Part shown: piece by piece, positions 8,151 through 17,206 of the stretch | Position numbering within the stretch: the stretch's first letter is position 1 | Layout of the letters: each line of letters starts with the position of its first letter | DNA from: Anaerolineae bacterium | Lineage (GTDB): Bacteria; Chloroflexota; Anaerolineae; Promineifilales; Promineifilaceae | Direction: 5' to 3' | DNA length: 64,000 nucleotides | Assembly (NCBI GenBank): GCA_028277515.1 | Contig: JANQGC010000369.1 | Coordinates: 1-64,000 of the forward strand | Notes under the pieces: generated by a model | The model's database searches: none | What the model saw: only the letters and a program-made list of their open reading frames with translations | What the model was told of the DNA's origin: nothing | Position numbers and translations under genes: made by a program

Positions 8151-9596
8151 ATGGCATCGGATTCAAACAATAGACGCGAACCGTCACGTATTCAATTACC
8201 TTTATGGGCCAGCGCCATCATTGGCTCTTTCTTGCTGCTCATAGTCATTGCCGGCGCGATCTGGTTGTTCCGCACCGTGCGAAACATTGCCGCAGAAACG
8301 ACAGGTGATACTCCCCAGTTTATTTTGCCAGAGGAAGAAAACAGCAGCCAGTCATCAACGGTTGGCGAAGCAGAGTCGGAAGCGCCAGAAGAGCCGCTGC
8401 CGATCATTGTTCCGGAGGAAATCGAAACCTGGTCCGGGGAAGATCGGCTTAATTTCCTGTTTTTGGGAGTGGACCAACGGTGTGATGAGGATGGCCCAAC
8501 CCATACGGACAGTATCATCATCGCTACAGTAGATCCCCTGCGCAACACGGCCGCTCTTCTCTCTCTGCCACGCGATCTCTGGGTAGAAATCCCCGGCTTC
8601 GGGGTTGATCGGGTTAACCAGGCTTATTATTTCGGCCAGGCCTTTGAATATCCTGGTGGCGGGCAAAAGCTGGCACTGGAAACCGTGGAATCGCTGCTGG
8701 GCATACCCGTTGATTACTATGTGACCGTCAATTTTCAAGGGTTTGTCGATGCCGTCGATTTAATCGGTGGGATAGAGGTGGATGTACCTGAATCCATTGA
8801 TGACCCTGACTATCCGGATAATTGCTACGGTTATGAACCATTTTCCATCGAAGAAGGTACACAGCGTCTGAGCGGCCAGGACGCCCTCAAGTATGCGCGA
8901 ACACGGGCAACCTTCGGTGGGGATGTCGACCGTGCGCAGCGACAGCAGGAAGTGATGCTGGCTGTGCGCGATCAGGTTTTTACGCTCAACCAGTTGCCCA
9001 GGCTGTTTATTCAAGCGCCCCGACTGTGGCGCACATTTCAAGATAATTTAGACACCAATCTGGCCCTTGAAGACGCTTTGGAACTGGCGCTGCTGATGCA
9101 GGAGATCCCCCCGGAAAATATCAAAACGGCCGTCCTTGATTTCAACTATGTTTACAATGAAACGACACCTGACGGCCGCCAGGTATTGGTTCCCCTGCGC
9201 GACGAGATCCGGGGGCTGCGCAATGAACTTTTCACTCCGCCGGAAGTCCCCCCGGCCGTCATTGAGGATCTGCCGGAATTGATGCGTGATGAAGGGGCAC
9301 GGGTAGCTATATATAACGGGACGGCCGTCTTTGGCCTAGCCGCCGAAACCCAAGATTATCTGGAAGATTTGGGCGTGACCGTCAGTGAAATCGGCAACGC
9401 CGACTCAGCCACCTACAGTAACTCCCAAATCATCGACTATGGTTCGCACGAAAGTACCGTCCTCTTTTTAGTACAAGAAATGGGAATCCCCCCGCTAAAC
9501 GCCTCATCGGAAACGGACCCTGATGCGGCGCAGGATTATGATTTACTGGTCATTATTGGGAATGATTGGGCACAGCGCATAAGTGAAGAGGGATAA
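8151..9596 (+). CDS. LytR-CpsA-Psr (LCP) family glycopolymer transferase with LytR_C domain
   Basis: LCP proteins transfer undecaprenyl-linked glycopolymers to the cell wall or to other acceptors on the outer face of the membrane. The 481-residue protein has a basic N terminus, one membrane segment (about residues 18-43), an acidic linker, and the LCP domain at about 100-270. The LCP domain shows FLFLGVDQR, DSIIIATVDP, LLSLPRDLWV, RVNQAYYFG and DALKYARTR, with the conserved Asp and Arg residues. A C-terminal LytR_C domain is seen around ARVAIYNGTAVFGLA. The start ATG follows an AGGATAA element and is divergent from the thrS promoter. It agrees with a wall or surface polymer at the cell boundary, as do the nearby LysM, SH3 and amidase genes. 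Confidence 0.92.
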   Translation: MASDSNNRREPSRIQLPLWASAIIGSFLLLIVIAGAIWLFRTVRNIAAETTGDTPQFILPEEENSSQSSTVGEAESEAPEEPLPIIVPEEIETWSGEDRLNFLFLGVDQRCDEDGPTHTDSIIIATVDPLRNTAALLSLPRDLWVEIPGFGVDRVNQAYYFGQAFEYPGGGQKLALETVESLLGIPVDYYVTVNFQGFVDAVDLIGGIEVDVPESIDDPDYPDNCYGYEPFSIEEGTQRLSGQDALKYARTRATFGGDVDRAQRQQEVMLAVRDQVFTLNQLPRLFIQAPRLWRTFQDNLDTNLALEDALELALLMQEIPPENIKTAVLDFNYVYNETTPDGRQVLVPLRDEIRGLRNELFTPPEVPPAVIEDLPELMRDEGARVAIYNGTAVFGLAAETQDYLEDLGVTVSEIGNADSATYSNSQIIDYGSHESTVLFLVQEMGIPPLNASSETDPDAAQDYDLLVIIGNDWAQRISEEG

Positions 9597-9632
9597 TGCA
9601 TCATTGAACCTCCTCATCGCTCGGATATCATG

Positions 9633-10631
9633 TTATTCCAGTAAGGGAGTAATCGTCGCTCCCGCCTTTTGCTCATCCAACCAGGCGTCAAAAGTCTCCT
9701 GAAGCAACCGATAGCGCAGATCGGTACCCAAAGGCCGGTTGGGATCACGCTCAATCAACTGCACCAGGTAATAAGTAGGCAAGTCGCTTTCCTCATCAAC
9801 CACGGAGACCACTTCGCTCACTTCTTCAAGCTGTAAATCAAACGCGGCCGTCTCGACCTCCGGAACCAATAAGGAGCCGCGCGCAAAGTAACCCAAATCA
9901 CCGCCATAAGGAGCTGTGGCTAAATCCAGCGAATATTGTTGAGCCAGCGCCGCGAAATCAGCTCCTCCCTGGATCTGAGCCAGCAAATCTTGGGCCTGGG
10001 CGGCGTCATCAAGTTGGATATAGCGGGCACGCACCTGCTCGGCAGACTCAGGCACCTCAGCGGTCACCAGAGCCACCATTTCTTCTACCAGCATTTCTTC
10101 TTCCAACGCCTGGCGAAATTCCTCCAATGTCCATTGGTTGGCGATTAGCCAATCGTCGAAACTGCCAAAATCGCTGGTTGACTCCTGTAGTTCGCTGAGC
10201 TTTTCATCAACGCTTGCGGCGCTAACCGTGACGCCATGAACGGCTGCGGCCTGGTGAATCAGCTCCTTTTCGATGAGCGCATCAAGAACGATTTGCCGGT
10301 ATTGCGCTTCGTCCGCTGATTCAATGCCCAATTCAGCCTGGGCTAATTCAAATCGGGCCAATTCCTTTTCAAAATCCTCCAGTAGAATGGGCTGCCCATT
10401 CACCAGGGCAGCTAGTTGGGGAGTAGGGGTAGGAGGCAATGGAGTCGGGGTTATGACCAGCGCTTCAGATGTTGGCGGTGTGAAGGAAGAAGTCGTCTCG
10501 CTTTCGGCCGTTTGGGGAATAGGGATAATATCTACACCCTCAGGCTGGTTGTCATTGCAAGCAATCAATAATACCAAACAAAACAGGAACACTGATAGGC
10601 CTAATAACTGTTTGATCAATCCTTTTCTCAA
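9633..10631 (-). CDS. Parvulin-type peptidyl-prolyl cis-trans isomerase lipoprotein (PrsA/SurA-like)
   Basis: The protein likely helps fold secreted proteins outside the membrane. It has a lipoprotein signal with basic residues (LRKGLIKQ), a hydrophobic stretch and the lipobox LIAC. A Pro/Thr linker follows, then a SurA_N-like helical region (VNGQPILLEDFEKELARF). The parvulin domain runs from about ARYIQLDD to LVQLIERD and includes GADFAALAQQYS and GGDLGYFARG. I place the start at a TTG (10629-10631) because a GAGG site precedes it at the right distance and the signal peptide begins there. An upstream ATG at 10712 would add 27 residues with no known role. The gene ends close to the convergent LCP gene. 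Confidence 0.88.
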   Translation of the reverse strand: MRKGLIKQLLGLSVFLFCLVLLIACNDNQPEGVDIIPIPQTAESETTSSFTPPTSEALVITPTPLPPTPTPQLAALVNGQPILLEDFEKELARFELAQAELGIESADEAQYRQIVLDALIEKELIHQAAAVHGVTVSAASVDEKLSELQESTSDFGSFDDWLIANQWTLEEFRQALEEEMLVEEMVALVTAEVPESAEQVRARYIQLDDAAQAQDLLAQIQGGADFAALAQQYSLDLATAPYGGDLGYFARGSLLVPEVETAAFDLQLEEVSEVVSVVDEESDLPTYYLVQLIERDPNRPLGTDLRYRLLQETFDAWLDEQKAGATITPLLE

Positions 10632-10840
10632 GATAAAACCTCGTATTGCCAACGCTGGTACATATGCAAGCGCATTATACAAGGCTCTATAGCCAGGACA
10701 AGATAGACTCAATTGCCCCTAACTCCACAGTGACTTATCATAGGCTTGACCGTTGAGAAACCGTAAGGGTTTGGAAATTTATAGAGGCGCTAACTTTGCT
10801 TCTTTTAATGAATGTGTGAACTAACAGTGGAGATAAAGCT

Positions 10841-11425
10841 ATGTTAACTGCCATTGAGAAACTGGAAAAAGATGTTACCATTTTGGCCGCTATGGCCAAG
10901 GAAATGGAAGCATACCTGGATAGTGATGTGTTGTTCTGGCATATGAGCACTTCCGGAATGCCCACTTTAACCTTGGGTGGTTATCTCATGCGCCAACACC
11001 GGCTAATTATCTTACGCAATTTGTTGAGTGCTGAAAAACAAAAGTTATTGGATGCCGCTGTGCAGCAGTTTAATGAGGTGCTGGCGGAAAGGATCGTTCG
11101 ATTTGAACAAAAAGGGCATCGTGAGTTGGAAGCCCGTTTACGGCAATGGTCGGAATATCTCAATGATTTGGATCGCGGTGTGGCCTCGAATACCAGCAAT
11201 TACGGAACGGCCGTTGAGACCAGGGCGATGATAGAGGCCATCTCAGAATCCTTGCGGCTTGCCCCTTACGAGCTTAATCCACGCATCCCTTCGCAAATTG
11301 CTCTTTTTGACAGCCGACTCAAGCGGTTCTGGGAAAGCGGTATTTTTGTCTGGTATAAGGAATGGCAACCGGCCTATCCGCAAGATGAGTATTGGTGGCT
11401 TTACGGCACACCCAGTAAAAAATAA
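10841..11425 (+). CDS. Conserved hypothetical protein, helical, 194 residues
   Basis: No known family is recognised. The protein is soluble and mostly helical, with a predicted coiled coil in the middle (about residues 65-110, rich in E, R, L and Q). The C terminus is aromatic (YPQDEYWWLYG). A Trp/Tyr-rich end and a regular heptad pattern suggest a protein-binding role, but nothing supports a specific one. The start ATG follows GTGGAGATAAAGCT, which offers a GGAG-like ribosome binding site. A strong hairpin follows the stop. Confidence 0.7.
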   Translation: MLTAIEKLEKDVTILAAMAKEMEAYLDSDVLFWHMSTSGMPTLTLGGYLMRQHRLIILRNLLSAEKQKLLDAAVQQFNEVLAERIVRFEQKGHRELEARLRQWSEYLNDLDRGVASNTSNYGTAVETRAMIEAISESLRLAPYELNPRIPSQIALFDSRLKRFWESGIFVWYKEWQPAYPQDEYWWLYGTPSKK

Positions 11426-11437
11426 CTGTCATAACGT

Positions 11438-11465
11438 TTGGTCCATTTTTGGAAAAATGGACCAA
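11438..11465 (+). terminator. Perfect 13-bp hairpin after the hypothetical gene
   Basis: TTGGTCCATTTTT and AAAAATGGACCAA are separated by GG only. No clear T run follows, so it may stabilise the 3' end or act as a weak bidirectional terminator. Confidence 0.6.
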
Positions 11466-11556
11466 GCTTACCAGCTAATTAACTTTACGTAATCTTAGAA
11501 CCATGCTATATTATCAGCGAATCAAGTGGGTTTTTTAAACATATGGAGGTGAGGAA

Positions 11557-12684
11557 ATGACTTCACAAAAAAAATGGCCGCTTGTCATAACGCTGTTATT
11601 TATTTTAAGTTTATTACTGGTAGCCTGTGAACGGCCGCTGCCTGATGACGGAAGCGCCGATGTTCCCGTCGAGGAAGCGCCTGCCCCAGGTAGTTATCCA
11701 GGACCCATTGGAGAAGAGCCGGCCGGGTCCACACAACCGGAAGATGGTGGATCGGGTTATCCAGCCCCAGATGCAGGACCGGTTCAACCGGCCGAAGAAG
11801 CGCCTCCTGCTGAAGCTTATCCTCCCGCTGAGGGTGAGGAAAGCGCCAATGAAACCGGGGAGGGGGAGGCTTCCGGGGAAACAATTGAAGGCGAAACGTC
11901 TGAGGAACCGGCCGCAGAGTCAACTGAAGAGACGGCCATCGAAGGCGAAGCCGGCCAAGAATCAGCCGCTGAGGAAGGACAATCAACGGAGAGCACAGAG
12001 CCTGGCGAATCCGGTGGTGAAAGAACCCATACCGTTGCCGCAGGTGAGAATTTATACCAGATCGGACTACAGTATGGCATCAGTTGGGTGGCCATCGCCC
12101 AGGCTAACGGTATCGTTAATCCGGACAATTTATCTGTGGGACAGGAGCTGATCATTCCTGACCTGAGCGAGACCGGTGAGGATGAACCGGCAGACGAGGT
12201 AGGTGAGGAAGACACAACCGGCAGTGGTGAAGCTGCTGAAACTACAGAGGAACAAGCTATTCTACCAGGGGATGAAGGGGAGGCCGAAGAAGATTCCCCA
12301 CAAACAACATATATCGTCCAAAGTGGCGACAATCTTTACCGCATCAGCCTCATGTACGGCGTCAATATGATGGATGTTGCCCGTGCTAACGATTTGGCCA
12401 ACTTTGACGACCTGTCTATTGGCCAGGAACTGATTATCCCTGGTGTTGAAGAAGGTGACACGGCCGGGACAGAAGCTGATACAGAGGTTGAGTCTGCTGA
12501 AGAGACGGTAACCGAACCACCATCTGCCGAAGAAATCTCCCACCAGGTCGCCGAAGGAGAAACTGTTTTTGGCGTCGCTTTTCAATATGGAATCGCCTGG
12601 ACCAGGCTGGTTGAGCGAAACAATTTAACATCGCCTTATACGCTGGAACCAGGACAGATGCTCGTCATCCCTGTAGAGGAATAA
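11557..12684 (+). CDS. Lipoprotein with three LysM domains
   Basis: The protein is predicted to be lipid-anchored outside the membrane and to bind peptidoglycan or related glycans. It has a signal peptide with the lipobox LLVAC (cleavage before Cys at about residue 24). A long acidic Glu/Pro/Ala-rich linker follows, then three LysM domains at about residues 156-203, 250-298 and 328-374, each with the pattern V-x-x-G-[ED]-[NT]...YGI...N...L..GQ.L.IP. The repeats are separated by further acidic linkers. The ATG has a strong GGAGGTGAGG site. The linker is Glu-rich and shows no enzymatic domain, so a structural or glycan-sensing role is more likely than lysis. Confidence 0.92.
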   Translation: MTSQKKWPLVITLLFILSLLLVACERPLPDDGSADVPVEEAPAPGSYPGPIGEEPAGSTQPEDGGSGYPAPDAGPVQPAEEAPPAEAYPPAEGEESANETGEGEASGETIEGETSEEPAAESTEETAIEGEAGQESAAEEGQSTESTEPGESGGERTHTVAAGENLYQIGLQYGISWVAIAQANGIVNPDNLSVGQELIIPDLSETGEDEPADEVGEEDTTGSGEAAETTEEQAILPGDEGEAEEDSPQTTYIVQSGDNLYRISLMYGVNMMDVARANDLANFDDLSIGQELIIPGVEEGDTAGTEADTEVESAEETVTEPPSAEEISHQVAEGETVFGVAFQYGIAWTRLVERNNLTSPYTLEPGQMLVIPVEE

Positions 12685-12708
12685 AATCACGCAAGAGATA
12701 CGGTGTTT

Positions 12709-12736
12709 GTCGCTTCATTTTTGATCACTTTATAAG
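12709..12736 (+). promoter_or_regulatory. Possible promoter for threonine synthase
   Basis: A TTGTCG-like -35 is followed after about 18 nt by TATAAG. A start near 12743 would give a short leader ending in the hairpin terminator at 12767-12796. Both hexamers deviate from consensus. Confidence 0.4.
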
Positions 12737-12766
12737 CTACACGCCGGATATCTGGCATTATCAACC

Positions 12767-12796
12767 AGGTGCGGAGCAGTCCGCACCTTTCTTTTT
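12767..12796 (+). terminator. Intrinsic terminator just before the threonine synthase start
   Basis: GGTGCGGA and TCCGCACC form an 8-bp GC-rich stem with the loop GCAG, extended by an A-T pair, and a T-rich tract follows. It lies 83 nt after the LysM gene stop and only 12 nt before the thrC ATG. It either ends the LysM transcript or works as an attenuator for thrC. Confidence 0.8.
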
Positions 12797-12807
12797 GTAA
12801 AACAACT

Positions 12808-13860
12808 ATGAAATGGTCTGGTGTCATCCAACAATATCGCCCATATCTTCCCTTTACTGATGATGTGCCCATCATCACCCTCAATGAAGGGAATACGCCG
12901 CTCATTCCGGCCAATCGGTTGGCTGAGACTTTAGCCCCCAATAGTGGATTGAAGCTGTATCTGAAGTATGAAGGCTTAAATCCTACCGGCTCTTTTAAAG
13001 ACCGGGGCATGACTGCCGCGATAACCCAGGCGGTTTATGAAGGTTCCAAAACCGTGATTTGTGCCAGCACCGGGAACACGGCTGCCAGCGCGGCAGCCTA
13101 TGCTGCTCGCGCCGGATTACGTTGTTTGGTGCTGGTTCCGCAGGGCAAAATAGCCCTGGGGAAGTTGGCCGCCAGCCTGGCCTATGGCGCGGAAGTGATC
13201 AGCATCGACGGATCATTTGATGATGCGCTGGATATGGTGCGTGAAATCGTAAAGAGACAGCCGGTCACGCTGGTCAATTCTATCAACCCCTGGCGCATTG
13301 AAGGACAGAAAACAGGTTCCTTTGAAATATGTGACCAGTTAGGTGGCAAGGCTCCTGATTGGCATTGTCTGCCGGTTGGCAATGCAGGCAATATCACCTC
13401 CTACTGGATGGGCTATAAGCAGTATGGCAAAGGGCATCCACGAATCCTGGGCGGGCAGGCCGCAGGCGCAGCCCCCATCGTTTCTGGCAAGGTTGTTGAA
13501 AAGCCGGAAACCATCGCCACCGCTATCCGCATCGGCAATCCGGCCCGTTGGCGGCAGGCGCTGGAGGCATTAGATGAATCTGGCGGAATTATTACGGCCG
13601 TAAGCGACGAAAAAATCCTTAAAAGCTGGCACATGCTGGCTCAACTGGAAGGGGTTTTTGTCGAACCTGCGTCGGCAACGGGAGTTGCCGCTTTGAAACA
13701 GCAAATTGAGCAGGGGGAAATTGACCCACGTGGGAAAACGGCCGTATGTATCTTAACCGGACATGGCTTGAAAGATCCGGGTACGGCCGTGGATCAGGCC
13801 GCATCTCCAATCACATTGCCCGCTGAAATTTCTGCGCTTGAAGATTACCTGGCGGATTAA
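12808..13860 (+). CDS. thrC: Threonine synthase
   Basis: This PLP enzyme converts O-phosphohomoserine to threonine, the last step of threonine synthesis. The product of 350 residues has the short-type fold. Key motifs are NEGNTPLIPA, the PLP lysine motif GSFKDRG, CASTGNTAAS for phosphate binding, PVGNAGNIT and FVEPASATG. A GTG further upstream would add 13 residues but would place the start inside a terminator hairpin, so the ATG at 12808 is chosen. No clear ribosome binding site precedes it, which is odd. Threonine genes are split here: thrS lies about 5 kb upstream on the other strand. Confidence 0.93.
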   Translation: MKWSGVIQQYRPYLPFTDDVPIITLNEGNTPLIPANRLAETLAPNSGLKLYLKYEGLNPTGSFKDRGMTAAITQAVYEGSKTVICASTGNTAASAAAYAARAGLRCLVLVPQGKIALGKLAASLAYGAEVISIDGSFDDALDMVREIVKRQPVTLVNSINPWRIEGQKTGSFEICDQLGGKAPDWHCLPVGNAGNITSYWMGYKQYGKGHPRILGGQAAGAAPIVSGKVVEKPETIATAIRIGNPARWRQALEALDESGGIITAVSDEKILKSWHMLAQLEGVFVEPASATGVAALKQQIEQGEIDPRGKTAVCILTGHGLKDPGTAVDQAASPITLPAEISALEDYLAD

Positions 13861-13873
13861 GAGTAAGAAAGAA

Positions 13874-13986
13874 GCCAACTTTTTGATGAACTTAACAAAA
13901 AAATGGGTGAACGTAACCGGGGATTCATATCTTCACCGGAGGGGCGCGAAATGGATTTCGCGGTTACAAAATTCATAAAAATTGGC
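13874..13986. repeat. Nested inverted repeat element, copy 1 (GTAACCG/CGGTTAC)
   Basis: The inner boundaries are GTAACCG at 13913-13919 and CGGTTAC at 13961-13967. The interior has GAAAT and ATTTC arms. An outer imperfect inverted repeat GCCAACTTTTT/AAAAATTGGC flanks it. The inner 55 bp resembles 18621-18673, pointing to a dispersed non-coding repeat family. Confidence 0.55.
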
Positions 13987-14012
13987 CTCTATGATATTTT
14001 AGCCTCTATAAG

Positions 14013-14765
14013 CTAGTCGGCCTTCATCTGCGGCCCGACCATGCGCTCCAAAGCGCGCCGCCAGCTGTCCCGTTCTCTCTCCGTGATCATTTCATCCCGA
14101 AAGCGATGATCATTCTTGCGAATAAATTCATCCAAATCCTGGATCAAAGCTGACAATTGTTCGTTGGTTATATTCACAAGCGACGTGAAGGTTTCTTCGT
14201 TTCGGGTCGCTTCCAGCGCCTGCCGCAGATGAGGCAAACATAAACCGTCAGAAGATTCCAAAGCAGCCAGCATTTTTGCGTCCTTATTTTGCAAAGCTTC
14301 AATCAAGGATTTCAAGGCCAGTTTTTCAATTTTGTCTCGATCTTTGCAGGCGGGACAGAGCGCTTCCGTTGGTATATAACGGGACGAACGGGCATCGGTT
14401 ATTGTTATGGCATCCTGGTTGATCGCTTCAGCAACGAAAGAGCGCAGTCTCCTTCTCTGTGCTTTGTTAAATTTACTTTCTTCCAGTCGTCGGCTTACAT
14501 TGTTCAATAAATCGCGATGCACGATAGCAATGCCCAATGGAGCACTTTCTCCTGATTCGGGCAGCAGCCAGGCATGTTCATGACAGTAGCCCAGGGATTC
14601 TCGAAGGGTGGCGCGCAGGCCGTAATCATTGACCCCTTCAAAGATCAGGGTCTGTAGATTACGGTGGGCAGCGGTATTGCCCAAGGCGCATAGGGGACAA
14701 CCCGCTTCCCCGCAAGCATCAAGAAGTTCAAAATAACTGTAAGCAGGACCGCTTTTCCTGATCAC
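14013..14765 (-). CDS. DUF6062 family cysteine-rich protein
   Basis: The 250-residue protein has paired cysteine/histidine motifs: GCPLC and CHEH in the N-terminal half (about residues 18-83), and CPAC and CLPH in the C-terminal half (about 138-180). This repeated CPxC...CxxH pattern is typical of DUF6062, whose function is unknown. It may bind zinc or another metal in two similar sites. The rest is helical and charged. The GTG start overlaps the stop of the upstream SH3 membrane protein gene by 4 nt (GTGA), so the two are translationally coupled. Confidence 0.8.
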   Translation of the reverse strand: MIRKSGPAYSYFELLDACGEAGCPLCALGNTAAHRNLQTLIFEGVNDYGLRATLRESLGYCHEHAWLLPESGESAPLGIAIVHRDLLNNVSRRLEESKFNKAQRRRLRSFVAEAINQDAITITDARSSRYIPTEALCPACKDRDKIEKLALKSLIEALQNKDAKMLAALESSDGLCLPHLRQALEATRNEETFTSLVNITNEQLSALIQDLDEFIRKNDHRFRDEMITERERDSWRRALERMVGPQMKAD

Positions 14766-15598
14766 GTACTGCCCTCAACTTCTTCCTCACCCATATTGAG
14801 ATAGGATTCTAAAATCCAGCCAACCACCCCGTCGGTTGTAATCACTTCCTGCCATAATACGCCGCCAACATTTGCATGACCGGGATACAAAATGACGATG
14901 TCGCCCCCTCTAACCAGATAATGGTCTCTGCCACCAGGGGTGCGCTTGATCCATATGGTGCTTCCTCCCGTGTTGATGATCGCGGTTTCCTCGAAAATGG
15001 GGGTAGGAGTGAGCGTTGGTGTTGGCGTAGTGGTCGGTGTAGGGCTTGATGTTGGTGATGGTAAGGGTGTGGCGGTTCCCGTGGGTGAAGGGGTCGGTGT
15101 AGGCTGATTCGGGTCCGCTGCTTGTGAATCCTCGGTGGTTTCCTCCGCTTGCGCATTGTCGGCCGGTAAACTTTCAGCAGTCGCGGTTTGAGCGCTGGGC
15201 GGTAATCCGGCGAAAGCGCCACTGGCCGGACGTGATGTGCCATCATCAATGACACTCCCGTTCTCCTGCCTTGCCGGCTCGGCCGTCGTCACCGCTCCTT
15301 CCGTATCACTGGTTAGCTGTACTTCACCTTCCTCAGGCGTCAGTTGGGCAGCCGCTATCTCCTGTTCGGCCGATTGTGGCCCAAGAGGAACCCCGGCCAG
15401 GAAAAAACCGAAAGACAGCAACAAGAGGGCTAGAGCGTATCCTGTCAACGCTCTTGTCCGTAAATCTAACCTCAGGCCGGTTAAGCCCAGGCGATTTATC
15501 AAACGAGGAGATTGAGCGATATAGGCCAGGAGCAACATAATCAATGTGCCTGCGGCCGTAATGCCCATTCCCCATAGTGTCCAAGCTGGGAAACCCAT
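14762..15598 (-). CDS. Membrane protein with Pro/Thr linker and C-terminal SH3b domain
   Basis: The 278-residue protein has two membrane segments (about residues 5-27 and 50-70). An external low-complexity linker rich in Thr, Pro, Ser and Glu follows (about 75-210), then an SH3b-like domain (about 212-270: IWIKRTPGG...GVLWQEVITTDGVVGWILESYL). SH3b domains outside the cell commonly bind wall peptides. The ATG has a TATAAT only 9 nt upstream and no ribosome binding site, so the mRNA is probably leaderless. It forms an operon with the DUF6062 gene. Confidence 0.8.
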   Translation of the reverse strand: MGFPAWTLWGMGITAAGTLIMLLLAYIAQSPRLINRLGLTGLRLDLRTRALTGYALALLLLSFGFFLAGVPLGPQSAEQEIAAAQLTPEEGEVQLTSDTEGAVTTAEPARQENGSVIDDGTSRPASGAFAGLPPSAQTATAESLPADNAQAEETTEDSQAADPNQPTPTPSPTGTATPLPSPTSSPTPTTTPTPTLTPTPIFEETAIINTGGSTIWIKRTPGGRDHYLVRGGDIVILYPGHANVGGVLWQEVITTDGVVGWILESYLNMGEEEVEGST

Positions 15599-15607
15599 AG
15601 GTGAAAG

Positions 15608-15613
15608 ATTATA
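15608..15613 (-). promoter_or_regulatory. -10 box of a probable leaderless promoter
   Basis: TATAAT lies 9 nt before the ATG of the SH3 membrane protein gene. No Shine-Dalgarno sequence lies between. The -35 region is weak. Confidence 0.5.
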
Positions 15614-15653
15614 ACCAATTTAAGGGTGACGTGTTAATGCCCTTATTTACGGG

Positions 15654-15659
15654 TATAAT
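15654..15659 (+). promoter_or_regulatory. -10 box upstream of lpdA
   Basis: TATAAT preceded by GGG lies about 90 nt before the lpdA ATG. The -35 region is not close to consensus. Confidence 0.45.
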
Positions 15660-15748
15660 TTTATTCGAAAATAGATATCGTTCCGATGGGCCGTTATTAA
15701 CCGGCTCACCTGGTTTCCACTACAAAATTAACAAATTAGGAGAATAGA

Positions 15749-17140
15749 ATGGCAGATCAATACAATGTCGTTGTCTTGGGTGCTGGTCCTGGCGGTTATG
15801 TGGCTGCTATCCGGGCAGCACAGTTAGGGCAAAAAGTCGCTATCATTGAAAAAGAGTATATGGGCGGGGTTTGTTTAAATATCGGCTGCATCCCCACCAA
15901 AGCACTCATCAAGAATGCTGAAATTGCCCATACCTTGCAGCATCGCGCGAAAGAGTTTGGTTTTAGCTTTGATAACTTGCAGCTAGATTACAGTGTCGCC
16001 TTTAAGCGCAGCCGGCAGGTGTCCAGCCGCCTGGTGAAGGGTGTAGGCTTCCTGATGCGCAAAAATAATATTGACGTCTTTGAAGGGACTGGCCAGTTAA
16101 CCGGCCCTCATACGGTAAAAGTATCTCTCAATGAGGGTGGAGAAAAAGAGCTTGCTGCGGATAACATTATCATCGCTACAGGGGCACGGCCGCGTACCTT
16201 GCCGGGCGTTGAATTTGATGGCGAACGCATTATTTCCTATATCGAAGGCATCACAACCGACACGCTGCCTGAAAAAATTATCATCATCGGCGGCGGCGCA
16301 ATAGGCGTGGAATTTGCCTATATCTGGCGCAATTACGGCGTCGAGGTGACAATCTTGGAAATGCTACCCCATCTCCTGCCCAATGAAGAACCGGAAGTCA
16401 GCGATGTCCTGGAAAAAGCGTATAAAAAATTGAAAATCAATTTTCACACCGAATCGCGCGTTGAGTCGGTGGAAAAAGACGAAAACGGTGTGCAGGTAAC
16501 CCTGCAAGATGGTTCCACCCTGGAAGCGGACCAGGTCATGTTGGCCATTAATTTCCAGCCGAACGTGGAAAACCTGGGTCTTGATGCCGCTGGTGTGCAG
16601 TTGAGTGAAAATGGAAATGTGGACATTGACGAATACATGCGCACCAATGTCGATCACATTTTTGCTATTGGAGATGTGGCGACCAACTACCGCCTGGCAC
16701 ATATTGCCTCGGCGATGGGCATCGTCGCCGCGGAAACAATAGCTGGGCATGAAACAGTCACATTGGATTATCGTATGCTGCCACGCTGCACTTATTCTGT
16801 TCCCCAGGTGGCCAGCTTTGGCTATACGGAAAGCCAGGCCAAAGAAGCGGGTTATGAGGTGAATGTTGGCCAGTTCCCCTTCCAGGCCAATGGTAAAGCA
16901 CTTGGTTTGGGCGAGCGAGACGGCTTCATAAAAATCATCGCCGATGCCCGGTACGGTGAGATTTTAGGGGCGCATATGGTTGGCCCTGATGTGACGGAAT
17001 TGCTCCCGGAACTGACCCTTGCCCATAACAATGAACTGACCGCGGAAGAGATCGCCAGAAATGTGCACGCCCATCCGACACTAAGTGAAGTATTGATGGA
17101 AACTGCGCACGGCGTGGAAGGTGAACCTATCCACGTTTAA
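15749..17140 (+). CDS. lpdA: Dihydrolipoyl dehydrogenase
   Basis: This flavoenzyme (E3) reoxidises lipoamide in 2-oxoacid dehydrogenase complexes or the glycine cleavage system. The 463-residue protein has the N-terminal FAD motif GAGPGGYVAA, the redox disulfide GGVCLNIGCIPTKA, the NAD motif IGGGAIGVEFA, the second FAD motif FAIGDV, and the C-terminal His-Glu pair in HAHPTLSE. Length and motif order match the family exactly. An AGGAG site lies just before the ATG. No E1 or E2 gene lies near, so the enzyme may serve several complexes. It is followed by a clear terminator. Confidence 0.97.
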   Translation: MADQYNVVVLGAGPGGYVAAIRAAQLGQKVAIIEKEYMGGVCLNIGCIPTKALIKNAEIAHTLQHRAKEFGFSFDNLQLDYSVAFKRSRQVSSRLVKGVGFLMRKNNIDVFEGTGQLTGPHTVKVSLNEGGEKELAADNIIIATGARPRTLPGVEFDGERIISYIEGITTDTLPEKIIIIGGGAIGVEFAYIWRNYGVEVTILEMLPHLLPNEEPEVSDVLEKAYKKLKINFHTESRVESVEKDENGVQVTLQDGSTLEADQVMLAINFQPNVENLGLDAAGVQLSENGNVDIDEYMRTNVDHIFAIGDVATNYRLAHIASAMGIVAAETIAGHETVTLDYRMLPRCTYSVPQVASFGYTESQAKEAGYEVNVGQFPFQANGKALGLGERDGFIKIIADARYGEILGAHMVGPDVTELLPELTLAHNNELTAEEIARNVHAHPTLSEVLMETAHGVEGEPIHV

Positions 17141-17166
17141 ATCGTTTTACAACCGCGATTCCTGAC

Positions 17167-17203
17167 AAGATGCCAACATTCAAAAATGTTGGCATCTTTT
17201 TAT
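17167..17203 (+). terminator. Intrinsic terminator after lpdA
   Basis: A 14-bp perfect stem AAGATGCCAACATT/AATGTTGGCATCTT with a CAAA loop is followed by a T tract. It lies between convergent lpdA and purA. Confidence 0.92.
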
Positions 17204-17206
17204 TTT

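Noticed and set aside
11817..12332. Ser-rich 171-codon frame opposite the LysM gene
   Set aside because: It mirrors the Glu/Ala/Pro linker of the real gene and has no other support.
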